This document shows positions 1-6,934 of a DNA stretch of 11,373 nucleotides, in pieces (the first letter of the stretch is position 1; every line of letters starts with the position of its first letter). Location: positions 1 to 11,373 of the forward strand of contig JAGNNB010000057.1 in assembly GCA_017990865.1 (NCBI GenBank), in the 5' to 3' direction. Made by a program: the position numbers and the translations under genes. The DNA comes from Lysobacteraceae bacterium. Lineage in GTDB: Bacteria; Pseudomonadota; Gammaproteobacteria; Xanthomonadales; Xanthomonadaceae. The notes beneath the pieces were generated by a model, which worked only from the letters and a program-made list of their open reading frames with translations, was not told the DNA's origin and did no database searches.

Positions 1-1
1 G

Positions 2-150
2 GTCTGAACAACGCCTTCCTGGCGTCGTTCAGACGTCGCGAGCCCGGCACATGTCCGGGCTCGCTCCCGCCGGTTCAAGCACTTGCGTGCTTGAACCGGC
101 GAGCGCGCCATCCTTGGCGCGCGGAAACTCTGAAATTGTTCAGAGTTTCC
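2..150. repeat. Array of five consecutive, unrelated hairpins (composite palindromic element)
   Basis: Five inverted repeats follow each other with only 0-4 nt between them. H1 is 2-34 (14-bp stem GTCTGAACAACGCC, one mismatch, loop TTCCT). H2 is 38-64 (10-bp stem GCGAGCCCGG, 7-nt loop). H3 is 69-100 (perfect 14-bp stem GCCGGTTCAAGCAC, loop TTGC). H4 is 103-122 (8-bp stem GCGCGCCA, loop TCCT). H5 is 123-150 (12-bp stem GGAAACTCTGAA, loop ATTG). The stems are mostly different in sequence, so this is not a simple tandem repeat. Shared pieces do exist: TCCTTGGCG occurs at 111-119 and again at 148-156, and H1 has the similar TTCCTGGCG at 17-25. No T-run follows any stem, so these are not ordinary intrinsic terminators. 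The element may extend left of the window. Its role is unknown; RNA stabilisation or attenuation between kdpC and kdpD is one inference. Confidence 0.85.
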
Positions 151-218
151 TTGGCGAATTCCGCGCGTCCGACATCGCGAGCACGCCGCGAACGAATCCG
201 AACGGGCACAATGCCGCA

Positions 219-1763
219 ATGCCGATCGACGACACGCCCCTTTCCGGCGCCGATACTCCTCCGCGAGCGCGGATCGGCGACTACGCGCTCGCCGCGCTGG
301 GCACCGGCCTCGCCGTGTTGGCGGGCTTCGTGGTGGAGCATTGGCTGGGACACGCCGATCTGTCGCTGATCTTCATGCTCGCGGTGTTGATCGTCGCTGC
401 CCGCACCCGCACCGGACCGGCGGTGCTCACGGCGGTATTGTGTTTTCTCGCCTACAACTTCTTCTTCATCGAACCGCGCTACACCTTCTACATCGACGCG
501 TGGCAAGGCGTGGCGCAGGTGTCGCTGTTCCTCGCGGCGGCCTTGCTCGCGGGGCGACTGGCCTCGCGTTTGACGATGCAGGTACACGCCTTGCGCATCG
601 CGCACCGGCACGCGGACGCGCGCCGCGATCTCGCGCAGCGGCTGGCGACGGCGACGGACGAAACCACTGTACTCGAAACCGCGAACGCCATGATGCGACG
701 GCATTTGGACGCCGACGTTTGGTTGCGACCGCATGAACAGACGACGAGCGAACCGCACGCGCTGCGTCGCGTGGGTGCGGACGACGATTCCTGGCGCTGG
801 GCCGCGACGGCCGAAGAGCACGGCTGGTGGTTTCTGCCCTTGATCGCCTCCGGCCGCACGCTGGGGACGCTGGGGCTCAAACGTCGCCACGAGCCGCAGG
901 AACCGGACGAGCCTTGGCGTGCGTTGGCGCGCGAGATGGCCGACGACATCGGCGCGGCGCTTGCGCGCGTCCGTCTGGTCGGCGATCTGCAGCGCGAACG
1001 CATGGCCAACGAAACCGAGCGCCTGCGTTCCGCGCTGCTGTCTTCCGTTTCGCACGATCTGCGCACGCCGCTGGCGTCGATCATCGGCGCGGCGGGCAGT
1101 CTGGAAAGCTACGGCGCGGCGATGGACGCGGCGGATCGGAGCGACCTGCTCGACACCATCCGCAGCGAAGGCGAACGACTCGATCGCTACGTGCAGAATC
1201 TGCTCGATATGACCCGACTCGGGCACGGCGAACTCAGTCTGCATCGCGATTGGATCGGCGTGGACGAACTGGTGGGTTCGGCGATCGCGCGCTTGCAGCG
1301 CTACCGGCCCGGCGCGCGTTTCGATACCGCGATCGACGCCGCGCTGGCGCCGGTGTGGGTGCATCCGGCGCTGCTCGAACAGGCGCTGTTCAACGTGATC
1401 GAGAATGCGGCGAAGTTCTCGCCGCCCAACGAACCCATTCGCGTGGAAGCGCAGCGGATCGGCGAGCGCGTGCGGATCGATGTGATCGATCGCGGCCCCG
1501 GCATCCGCGAAGACGAGCGCCAGCGTGTTTTCGAGATGTTCTACAGCACCGACCCCGGACAAAACGACGGAGACATCGACCGTCCACCCAGCCGTAGCGG
1601 CGACCGCGGACGCGGCGGTACCGGGCTCGGTTTGGCGATCTGCCGCGGCATGGTCGGCGCGCACGGCGGCGAGGTGCAGGCGCTGCCCGGAGACGACGGC
1701 CGCGGCACGCGTATGCGCATCGAATTCCCGACGATCGCGCCGCCGGATGAGGACGACGCATGA
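219..1763 (+). CDS. kdpD: KdpD-type sensor histidine kinase (C-terminal half form, or C-terminal part of a longer KdpD)
   Basis: Membrane sensor kinase of the potassium-responsive Kdp system; it autophosphorylates and passes phosphate to KdpE. Numbered from the ATG at 219 (514 aa), four membrane segments (DUF4118) lie at about 22-43, 48-61, 66-84 and 97-113. A GAF-like region spans about 130-240. The H-box SHDLRTPLASI contains the phospho-His at 279, the N-box Asn is 396, the G1 box is DRGPGI, and the G2 box GTGLGLAIC lies near 467. The length matches roughly the last 515 residues of E. coli KdpD, so the N-terminal Walker-A KdpD domain and the USP domain are absent from what is visible. A charged insert of about 24 residues separates the F and G2 boxes. 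The start at 219 was chosen because homology-like sequence begins there. The ATG at 51 falls in a hairpin loop, neither start has a good SD, and the frame is open to base 3, so a longer protein is possible. It overlaps kdpE by 4 nt. Confidence 0.85.
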   Translation: MPIDDTPLSGADTPPRARIGDYALAALGTGLAVLAGFVVEHWLGHADLSLIFMLAVLIVAARTRTGPAVLTAVLCFLAYNFFFIEPRYTFYIDAWQGVAQVSLFLAAALLAGRLASRLTMQVHALRIAHRHADARRDLAQRLATATDETTVLETANAMMRRHLDADVWLRPHEQTTSEPHALRRVGADDDSWRWAATAEEHGWWFLPLIASGRTLGTLGLKRRHEPQEPDEPWRALAREMADDIGAALARVRLVGDLQRERMANETERLRSALLSSVSHDLRTPLASIIGAAGSLESYGAAMDAADRSDLLDTIRSEGERLDRYVQNLLDMTRLGHGELSLHRDWIGVDELVGSAIARLQRYRPGARFDTAIDAALAPVWVHPALLEQALFNVIENAAKFSPPNEPIRVEAQRIGERVRIDVIDRGPGIREDERQRVFEMFYSTDPGQNDGDIDRPPSRSGDRGRGGTGLGLAICRGMVGAHGGEVQALPGDDGRGTRMRIEFPTIAPPDEDDA

Positions 1764-2515
1764 GCGAACCGATATCTCCGCCGACATCTCCACCGACGGC
1801 AGCGCCGCCGTCGTCGCATCCGCCGAACGCCGCCGCCGTGCGCGTGCTGGTGGTGGACGACGAGCCGCAAATTCGTCGCTTCCTCGACATCAGTCTGCGA
1901 GCGCAGGGTTACCGCGTGCTGACGGTCTACACTGCGCAAACGGCGCTGGAGATTCTGGCGACACAGAGCCCGGACTTGGCGATCCTCGACCTCGGCCTGC
2001 CCGACCGCGACGGCCTCGACCTGCTCCGCGACGTGCGCGGCTGGTCGCAGGTACCCGTCATCGTGTTGACCGTGCGCGCGAACGAACAGGAAAAAGTCGC
2101 GGCGCTCGACGCCGGCGCCAACGATTACGTGACCAAACCCTTCGGCATCCAAGAGCTGATGGCGCGAATCCGCGCGCTGCTGCGCACGCATGCGGCCGCG
2201 CAGGATGCGCCGCCGATCTTCGACGACGGCAGGCTGCGGGTCGATCTGACGCGACGCGAAGTGAGCGTCGGCGGCGAACCCGTCGTGTTGTCGCGCAAGG
2301 AATACGCCTTGCTCGCGCTGTTGGTGCAGCACGCCGGTCGCGTCGTGACCCAACCGCACATCTTGCGCGAAGTGTGGGGACCGAGCCATCAGCAGGACAC
2401 GCATTATTTGCGGATTCTGGTCGCGAAACTGCGGCAGAAACTCGGCGACGACGCTGCCGCGCCGACATGGATCGCGACCGAACCGGGCGTGGGGTTGCGG
2501 CTGATCGGCGAGTAA
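1760..2515 (+). CDS. kdpE: KdpE response regulator (OmpR family)
   Basis: Cytoplasmic DNA-binding response regulator that is phosphorylated by KdpD and activates the kdpFABC potassium-uptake operon (family knowledge). The 251-aa protein has a receiver domain at about 27-145 with acidic pair D33/D34, phospho-acceptor D77 (LAILDLGLPDRDG), switch T104 and K126 (TKPF). An OmpR-type winged-helix domain follows at about 153-250, with a YLRILVAKLRQKL recognition-helix region. The ATG overlaps the kdpD stop (ATGA), and TGAGGA at 1748-1753 can serve as SD. The first 26 residues are an unusual Pro/Ser/Thr-rich extension; a GTG at codon 27 would give the normal family start, but the overlap and SD favour 1760. 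kdpFABC itself is not in the window and would be expected to the left. Confidence 0.93.
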   Translation: MSEPISPPTSPPTAAPPSSHPPNAAAVRVLVVDDEPQIRRFLDISLRAQGYRVLTVYTAQTALEILATQSPDLAILDLGLPDRDGLDLLRDVRGWSQVPVIVLTVRANEQEKVAALDAGANDYVTKPFGIQELMARIRALLRTHAAAQDAPPIFDDGRLRVDLTRREVSVGGEPVVLSRKEYALLALLVQHAGRVVTQPHILREVWGPSHQQDTHYLRILVAKLRQKLGDDAAAPTWIATEPGVGLRLIGE

Positions 2516-2570
2516 TTGGCCGCCGCACCCTGCGCGCGAACAAGCAGGGAACAAGCATCCTTCGCCGCGT

Positions 2571-2576
2571 TAGAAT
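2571..2576 (+). promoter_or_regulatory. Putative -10 box TAGAAT for a leaderless HD-domain gene
   Basis: TAGAAT matches TATAAT at 5 of 6 positions and ends 6 nt before the ATG at 2583. A transcript initiated at the usual distance would begin on or next to the start codon. No Shine-Dalgarno sequence lies in between (CCGCGC). No convincing -35 was found. Nearly the same 13-base string (GCGTTAG[A/G]AT[C/G]CG) occurs before the gene at 5540. Confidence 0.45.
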
Positions 2577-2582
2577 CCGCGC

Positions 2583-3119
2583 ATGCTGAAAGATCGACAC
2601 GACGCTTACCGTTTACTCGAACATCTCGGGGCTCCCGCCCGATTGCTGCGGCATCTCGCCCTGGTCGGCGAAGCCGCGGACGCGCTGATTCGCGAATATC
2701 GCGCGTTGGGCGTCGAGGCGGACATGCAATGGATCGAACTCGGCGTCGCCGTGCACGACGCGGGCAAGATTCTGCATCCGTCGGAACTCGATGCGCCCGG
2801 GAATCGTCATGAAGCAGATGGCGAAGCGCTGCTGCTGCGCCATGGCGTCGCTCCGAAAATCGCGCATTGCTGCGTTTCGCATGCCGCGTGGGAGAGCGAG
2901 GACACGCGTTTCGAGGAAAAAACCGTCGCGCTGGCCGACAAACTCTGGAAAGGCAAACGCGAGACGGCGCTGGAAATGGCGATCATCGACGCCGTCGCCG
3001 AACGACTCGGTGTCGATCGTTGGGATGTGTTCGAACGCATGGACAGCGCGTTCGAAGCGATCGCGGCCGAGGGGCCGGAACGATTGGAACGCAGTCGGTT
3101 GGACGACGGGACTTGGTGA
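2583..3119 (+). CDS. HD-domain protein, probable metal-dependent phosphohydrolase
   Basis: A 178-aa soluble protein. It has the HD-superfamily ligand pattern: H24, H58-D59 in the segment AVHDAGKI, further histidines at 76, 87 and 100, and D119 in ALADKLWKG. Such proteins usually hydrolyse phosphate esters or nucleotides, but the substrate cannot be told from sequence; the order of histidines resembles the single-domain HD proteins annotated only as phosphohydrolases. The ATG at 2583 is favoured because a TAGAAT box lies directly upstream. The gene stands alone, 67 nt after kdpE and converging on the DUF3025 gene with a 34-nt gap. Its apparent own promoter argues against it being part of the kdp operon. 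Confidence 0.82.
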   Translation: MLKDRHDAYRLLEHLGAPARLLRHLALVGEAADALIREYRALGVEADMQWIELGVAVHDAGKILHPSELDAPGNRHEADGEALLLRHGVAPKIAHCCVSHAAWESEDTRFEEKTVALADKLWKGKRETALEMAIIDAVAERLGVDRWDVFERMDSAFEAIAAEGPERLERSRLDDGTW

Positions 3120-3128
3120 GGCAGGCTC

Positions 3129-3156
3129 TGAACTGGTGTTACTTAGATCAAGTTCA
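3129..3156. terminator. Weak inverted repeat at a convergent gene junction, possible bidirectional terminator
   Basis: TGAACT at 3129-3134 pairs with AGTTCA at 3151-3156 across a 16-nt loop. Inside the loop, ACTT and AAGT (3141-3144 and 3150-3153) could form a second small hairpin that competes with the first. The segment is visibly richer in A+T than its surroundings and lies between the ends of the HD gene and the DUF3025 gene, overlapping the latter's stop codon. Stems are short and no T-tract is present, so the call is tentative. Confidence 0.25.
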
Positions 3157-3954
3157 CAACGGCGTCGGATACACCCTACCCGCTCGCACCGGCTGAAAAC
3201 ACCCGGCAGTCGCATAGAAATGCTCGTCTTGATCCGGATGCCAACCCGGAATGCCGACCAGCGGCAGCGGGCGCAGTTCGAGCGGGTCGTTGAGAACGCG
3301 GCCGGTACCGATCGCGTCCGCCGCCGTCGCGACGCAGGCGTCGTCGTTGGCATCGCTCTGCACGACCAGACATTTGCCGACCGGGAACAACGCCGGCACC
3401 AGCGCCATTTCCAACAGCGCGTGGCCGATCACCGCGACGATACGAATATCGCCGTCGCGCCATGCGTCGGCGCGTTCGCGGAACAAAACATCCCAGGCAT
3501 GCCGATCCCACAGCGCCAATAGCTCGGCATCGCGCACGCACACGATCGCACCGGCTTCGTCGAATTGGGTCAACGCGTATTGCGCGCGGTCGCGCTGCGA
3601 CGGCCCCATCAGCGCGATATGCGCGCGCTGTCGCGCGTTGAACGCGAGTTTGAGCGCCGGGTAGCGGCACCACACGGCCGCGTTGAACAGGTCGTGCCAG
3701 TTCTCGGCACGCGTGGCGATGGCGCCTTCGCCGATGCGGGTTTCGTAGTGCATGCCGTCGCCGAGCAGCGTGTTGTCTTGCGTCGCGAAACGTTTGTCGG
3801 GCAACGGCATCGCTGCGTTCAATGCCTCCACATCCGGCCACGCATCGGATACGAACCAGTCGCGAAACGCGGCGTAGCCGGCGAAGATCGGATGCGCGAA
3901 CCGCGCCGGATCGACCTCGGCCCGGGGTGGCGCGACGAAGCGTCGTTTGCTCAT
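3154..3954 (-). CDS. DUF3025 domain-containing protein
   Basis: A 266-aa protein of the uncharacterised DUF3025 family, which is common in Beta- and Gammaproteobacteria. Recognisable family segments are YETRIGEGAIATRAENWHD followed by LFNAAVWCRYP, and a later ALTQFDEAGAI. There is no signal peptide or membrane segment, so it is probably cytoplasmic. The function is unknown and none is assigned. The start at 3954 (MSKRRFVAPP) has a GAGG SD 5 nt upstream and follows the rimO stop by 13 nt; a longer open frame to 4146 only re-reads rimO in another frame. The position immediately after rimO suggests co-transcription, which hints at, but does not prove, a link to translation or RNA/ribosome maintenance. 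Confidence 0.87.
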   Translation of the reverse strand: MSKRRFVAPPRAEVDPARFAHPIFAGYAAFRDWFVSDAWPDVEALNAAMPLPDKRFATQDNTLLGDGMHYETRIGEGAIATRAENWHDLFNAAVWCRYPALKLAFNARQRAHIALMGPSQRDRAQYALTQFDEAGAIVCVRDAELLALWDRHAWDVLFRERADAWRDGDIRIVAVIGHALLEMALVPALFPVGKCLVVQSDANDDACVATAADAIGTGRVLNDPLELRPLPLVGIPGWHPDQDEHFYATAGCFQPVRAGRVYPTPL

Positions 3955-3967
3955 CCGCGCCTCGCCA

Positions 3968-5374
3968 TCAGTCGTCGAGTACGACCTCGCCGTAGAGATC
4001 GTGCTCGTCGCTGCCCATGATCTCGACATCGACGAACCGGCCCGGCTGCAGCCCCGCTTCGCGCGCATTCTGAATCTGCACCAGACCGTCGATCTCCGGC
4101 GCGTCGGCCATCGAGCGCGCGATCCCGAGATCGCCGTCCACCGCATCCACCAAACAACGCTGCACGCTGCCGACTTTGTCGGCGAGCTTGGCTTCTGAAA
4201 TCGCCGCCTGCCGCTCCATGAAGCGGGCGAGACGTTCTTGCTTCACGTCTTCCGGCACCGGATCGGGCAAGGCATTCGCGGCTGCGCCTTCGACCGGCGA
4301 ATAGGCGAAGGCGCCGACGCGGTCCAGTTGCGCATCGTCGAGAAAATCCAGCAATTCCTCGAACTCGGCGTCGGTTTCGCTCGGAAAACCGACGATGAAC
4401 GTACTGCGGACGGTGATGTCCGGGCAGGTTTCGCGCCAGCGCTGGATGCGCTCCAGCGTTTTGTCCACCGCGCCCGGGCGTTTCATCAATTTCAACACGC
4501 GCGGGCTGGCGTGCTGGAACGGAATATCCAGATACGGCAGCAGTTTCGGCATGCCGTCGGCGTTGCGGTCCGCCATCAGCGGAATGATGTCGTCGACGTG
4601 CGGGTACGGGTAGACGTAGTGCAAACGCGTCCACAGGCCGAGTTCCGACAAGCCCTCGCACAGCGCCTTCATGCGCGTCTGATACGCCTTGCCGCGCCAT
4701 GTGCGCTCGGCGTATTTCGTATCGACGCCGTAGGCGCTGGTGTCCTGCGAGATCACCAGCAATTCCTTCACGCCACCCATCGCGAGTTTTTCGGCTTCGC
4801 GCAGCACCTCGTCGATCGGGCGTGAGACCAGATCGCCGCGCATCGACGGAATAATGCAGAAGCTGCAGCGATGATTGCAGCCTTCGGAAATTTTCAGATA
4901 GGCGTAATGCTTCGGCGTGAGTTTGATGCCGATGTCGTTGTCGTTGTCCGCCAATTTGCGCGGCACCAGATCGACGAACGGGTCGTGCGTCGGCGGCAGC
5001 GCCGCGTACACCGCTTTCATGACGCTCTGGTAATCCTGCGGGCCGGTGATCGCCAACACGTCGGGGTGCGCCTCGCGAATCTGTTCCGGGCGCTTGCCCA
5101 GGCAGCCGGTGACGATGACCTTGCCGTTCTCGGCGATGGCTTCGCCGATGGCGTCCAGCGACTCGGCCACCGCCGAATCGATGAAGCCGCAGGTATTCAC
5201 CACCACCACGTCGGCGTCGTCGTAGCTCTGGACGATGTCGTAACCCTCGACCTTCAACTGGGTGAGGATGCGTTCGGAATCGACCAGCGCCTTGGGGCAG
5301 CCGAGACTGACGAAGCCGACCTTGCGGCCATGGACGGCGGTAGCGGCGGTGGCGCCGGCGTTGGACTTGGACAT
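3968..5374 (-). CDS. rimO: Ribosomal protein S12 methylthiotransferase RimO
   Basis: Radical-SAM iron-sulfur enzyme that adds a methylthio group to the conserved aspartate of ribosomal protein S12 (family knowledge). The 468-aa protein has the three-domain layout. The N-terminal UPF0004 domain carries cluster cysteines C26 (LGCPK), C62 (NTCGF) and C91 (TGCLG). The radical-SAM core carries C166, C170 and C173 ([17 protein letters not shown]). A C-terminal TRAM domain lies at about 400-468. It is slightly longer than E. coli RimO (441 aa), mainly through an Ala/Thr-rich N-terminal tail. The SLGCPKxLVDSE pattern and length favour RimO over the related MiaB. The ATG at 5374 gives the expected N-terminus, although no clear SD precedes it; a small hairpin (5385-5400) sits just upstream. 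The gene is read leftwards, followed by the DUF3025 gene. Confidence 0.96.
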   Translation of the reverse strand: MSKSNAGATAATAVHGRKVGFVSLGCPKALVDSERILTQLKVEGYDIVQSYDDADVVVVNTCGFIDSAVAESLDAIGEAIAENGKVIVTGCLGKRPEQIREAHPDVLAITGPQDYQSVMKAVYAALPPTHDPFVDLVPRKLADNDNDIGIKLTPKHYAYLKISEGCNHRCSFCIIPSMRGDLVSRPIDEVLREAEKLAMGGVKELLVISQDTSAYGVDTKYAERTWRGKAYQTRMKALCEGLSELGLWTRLHYVYPYPHVDDIIPLMADRNADGMPKLLPYLDIPFQHASPRVLKLMKRPGAVDKTLERIQRWRETCPDITVRSTFIVGFPSETDAEFEELLDFLDDAQLDRVGAFAYSPVEGAAANALPDPVPEDVKQERLARFMERQAAISEAKLADKVGSVQRCLVDAVDGDLGIARSMADAPEIDGLVQIQNAREAGLQPGRFVDVEIMGSDEHDLYGEVVLDD

Positions 5375-5384
5375 GAAGGATCGT

Positions 5385-5400
5385 CGGGCCGCACGGCCCG
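5385..5400. repeat. Short palindrome in the rimO 5' leader
   Basis: CGGGCC at 5385-5390 pairs with GGCCCG at 5395-5400 around the 4-nt loop GCAC. In the rimO mRNA this would be a stable small hairpin ending 10 nt before the start codon, in the place where a ribosome binding site would normally be. It could modulate rimO translation; this is inference only. Confidence 0.4.
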
Positions 5401-5424
5401 GATACGCGAACAGGAAGGTCGCGC

Positions 5425-5430
5425 AGTATA
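5425..5430 (-). promoter_or_regulatory. Putative -10 box TATACT for rimO
   Basis: Read on the minus strand, TATACT matches the -10 consensus at 5 of 6 positions. It lies about 50 nt upstream of the rimO ATG, in the 165-bp divergent spacer between rimO and the hydrolase gene. The predicted transcript start would be near 5418. The region 17 nt further upstream has no good -35 match. Confidence 0.4.
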
Positions 5431-5502
5431 CCGCCCCGCCCTGTCGCAGCCTGTTCACAGCCCGCCCGCAGCCCACCGCGCCCGGTCGCCCGCCGACAGC
5501 GT

Positions 5503-5508
5503 TAGGAT
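5503..5508 (+). promoter_or_regulatory. Putative -10 box TAGGAT upstream of the 5540-11373 gene run
   Basis: TAGGAT sits inside GCGTTAGGATGCG (5499-5511), which agrees at 11 of 13 positions with the string in front of the HD gene at 2567-2579. It would start transcription near 5515, giving a leader of about 25 nt that contains the GAGGAG ribosome binding site (5527-5532, 7 nt before the ATG). It is the best visible promoter candidate for the nine-gene run to the right. Confidence 0.4.
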
Positions 5509-5539
5509 GCGGGCTTAGGCATCGCTGAGGAGAACGACG

Positions 5540-6202
5540 ATGGGCGAGTGGATCCCGCTGACGACATCCGACGGCCCGATCCGCGCGTGGCTGGCGCGGC
5601 CGGACGCCCCGCCGCGCGGCGCGCTGGTGGTGGTGCAGGAGATTTTCGGGGTCAACGCGCATATCCGCGCCGTGACCGATCGCTTCGCCCGCGCCGGTTT
5701 TACCGCGATGGCGCCGTCGCTATTCGATCCGATCCGCCCCGATGTTCAGCTTCGCTACGACGAGGCCGGTGTCTCGCAAGGCCGCGACTATGCCGCGCAA
5801 TTGGGCTTCGAGCGCGCGCTCAAGAGCGTCGGCGCGGCCGCGCGTTGGCTGCGCGAGTCGGGCCATCGCATCGGCGCGGTCGGTTTCTGCTGGGGCGGCA
5901 CGGTGGCGATGCTGGCGAACACGCGCCTGCATCTGCCTTCGGTCGCGTACTACGGCGGGCGCAGCGTGCCGTTTCTGGGCGAACCCGCGTTGGCGCCGAT
6001 GCTGTTCCACTTCGGCGAAAACGACCGGCTGATTCCGCCGGAAGATGTCGAGAAGCATCGCCTGCATCACCCCGAAGCGACGGTTCATCTCTATCCCGCC
6101 GGTCACGGCTTCAATTGCGACGAACGCGAGGATTACGACGCCGAAAGCGCGGCGTTGGCGTGGTCGCGCACGGTCGATTTTTTCGAGGAGCATCTGCGAT
6201 GA
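5540..6202 (+). CDS. Dienelactone hydrolase family protein
   Basis: A 220-aa alpha/beta hydrolase of the dienelactone hydrolase (carboxymethylenebutenolidase) family. The family's Cys-Asp-His triad is all present: C117 in GFCWGG, D162 in GENDRLIP, H189 in GHGF. The conserved E34 in VVQEIFG, which contacts the nucleophile, is also there. There is no signal peptide, so it is probably cytoplasmic. The true substrate is uncertain: many members lie outside chlorocatechol pathways, and no aromatic-degradation genes are nearby. A strong SD (GAGGAG at 5527-5532) supports the start. The gene overlaps the following HIT gene by 4 nt (ATGA), so the two are translationally coupled, and it heads the run that leads into the 5-oxoprolinase genes. 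Confidence 0.92.
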   Translation: MGEWIPLTTSDGPIRAWLARPDAPPRGALVVVQEIFGVNAHIRAVTDRFARAGFTAMAPSLFDPIRPDVQLRYDEAGVSQGRDYAAQLGFERALKSVGAAARWLRESGHRIGAVGFCWGGTVAMLANTRLHLPSVAYYGGRSVPFLGEPALAPMLFHFGENDRLIPPEDVEKHRLHHPEATVHLYPAGHGFNCDEREDYDAESAALAWSRTVDFFEEHLR

Positions 6203-6636
6203 CGCGACATGGCCATCCCGCACCGCCCGGCTGGCATCTGCATCCGCAGTTGGCCGACGACACCCACCCGCTCGAACACTGGTCGCTGTGCGAGGTGCGG
6301 CTGATGGACGACGCGCATCATCCGTGGCTGATTCTGGTGCCGCGGGTCGAGAACGCGACCGAACTTACCGACCTCGACCCCGCGCAGCAAGCCGCGTTGA
6401 TGAGCGAGATCGATCGCGCCGCGCGCGCTTTGCAGGCATCCATGCGACCGCACAAACTCAACGTCGCCGCGCTTGGCAATCAGGTGCCGCAGTTGCATGT
6501 GCACATTATCGCGCGCTATCGCGATGACATCGCGTGGCCGCGTCCGGTCTGGGGCACGGCCAGCGCGCAATCCTATTCGCCGGAAGCGCTGATCGAACGC
6601 GTGCAAACGCTGCGCGGCGCGTTGAGCGCCCTCTGA
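6199..6636 (+). CDS. HIT family protein
   Basis: A 145-aa histidine-triad superfamily protein. HIT enzymes hydrolyse or transfer nucleotidyl groups (family knowledge); the substrate here is unknown. The signature near the C-terminal third is QLHVHIIAR, so the first of the three motif histidines is Gln, while the second (normally the catalytic one) and third are kept. Preceding conserved elements are LILVPRVENATELTDL and LNVAALGNQVPQ. This pattern is typical of a proteobacterial HIT subgroup rather than of the nucleoside phosphoramidase HinT. The ATG overlaps the hydrolase stop, and GAGGAG at 6185-6190 is a good SD, 8 nt upstream. Confidence 0.9.
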   Translation: MTRHGHPAPPGWHLHPQLADDTHPLEHWSLCEVRLMDDAHHPWLILVPRVENATELTDLDPAQQAALMSEIDRAARALQASMRPHKLNVAALGNQVPQLHVHIIARYRDDIAWPRPVWGTASAQSYSPEALIERVQTLRGALSAL

Positions 6637-6667
6637 TTCTCGTACCGCAACGCAAGGAACCTATCGC

Positions 6668-6934
6668 ATGGCGACGCCTCCGCCGCTGCCTCCGAATCCG
6701 CCACCGTTGATCAAACTCGGCATGTGGGGTTTGTCTTCGCGCAAAATGGCGCTCGCGTTTTTTTGGTCTTGCGCATTCCTCGTCGGGATCAGCCTGCTGC
6801 TCGCGCTGATTACGCCTTGGGCGCTGATCGGTGCCGCCTGCTTTCTACCCTCCGCGTACTGGTACTGGGCGGTGATCCGTTGGGTGGATCGCAACAACGG
6901 CCGTTGGCCGGGTTTTTACTCGCTTTCACATTGA
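6668..6934 (+). CDS. Small two-TM membrane protein of unknown function
   Basis: An 88-aa protein that I do not recognise. A proline-rich N-terminus (ATPPPLPPNPPPL) is followed by two hydrophobic segments, about residues 27-49 and 50-70, then a short basic, aromatic tail (WVDRNNGRWPGFYSLSH). This fits a two-TM inner-membrane hairpin. AAGGA at 6654-6658 is a good SD, 9 nt from the ATG. It lies 31 nt after the HIT gene, and its stop codon is embedded in TTGA, where the TTG is the apparent start of pxpB. That overlap suggests coupled translation with pxpB. The presence of SD and overlap makes it a real gene despite its size. Confidence 0.72.
   Translation: MATPPPLPPNPPPLIKLGMWGLSSRKMALAFFWSCAFLVGISLLLALITPWALIGAACFLPSAYWYWAVIRWVDRNNGRWPGFYSLSH

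Noticed and set aside
2..150. CRISPR array or set of intrinsic terminators
   Set aside because: Stems are of different sequence and there are no spacers of uniform size, so it is not CRISPR; no T-run follows any stem, so classical rho-independent termination is not supported.
51..218. Start of kdpD at ATG 51
   Set aside because: The codon lies in the loop of the second hairpin, has no SD, and the 56 residues it would add are translated palindromes without family resemblance. A longer KdpD from further left remains possible and is listed as a finding.
75..1793. 572-codon open frame on the minus strand, opposite kdpD
   Set aside because: It mirrors the kdpD frame, has Arg/Ala/His-rich composition typical of antisense frames in high-GC genes, and shows no recognisable domain.
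3955..4146. 64-codon N-terminal extension of the DUF3025 gene
   Set aside because: It only re-reads the 3' part of rimO in another frame; the start at 3954 has an SD and the right family N-terminus.
5375..5539. Small gene or riboswitch in the rimO / hydrolase divergent spacer
   Set aside because: Only two promoter-like boxes, one short palindrome and an SD were seen; there is no conserved RNA fold or coding frame that I recognise.
5375..5662. 96-codon N-terminal extension of rimO
   Set aside because: It would run through the divergent promoter spacer and into the hydrolase gene, with no RimO-like sequence.
6724..6930. Earlier ATG start for pxpB at 6724
   Set aside because: It lies inside the small membrane-protein gene and would add 69 non-homologous residues.
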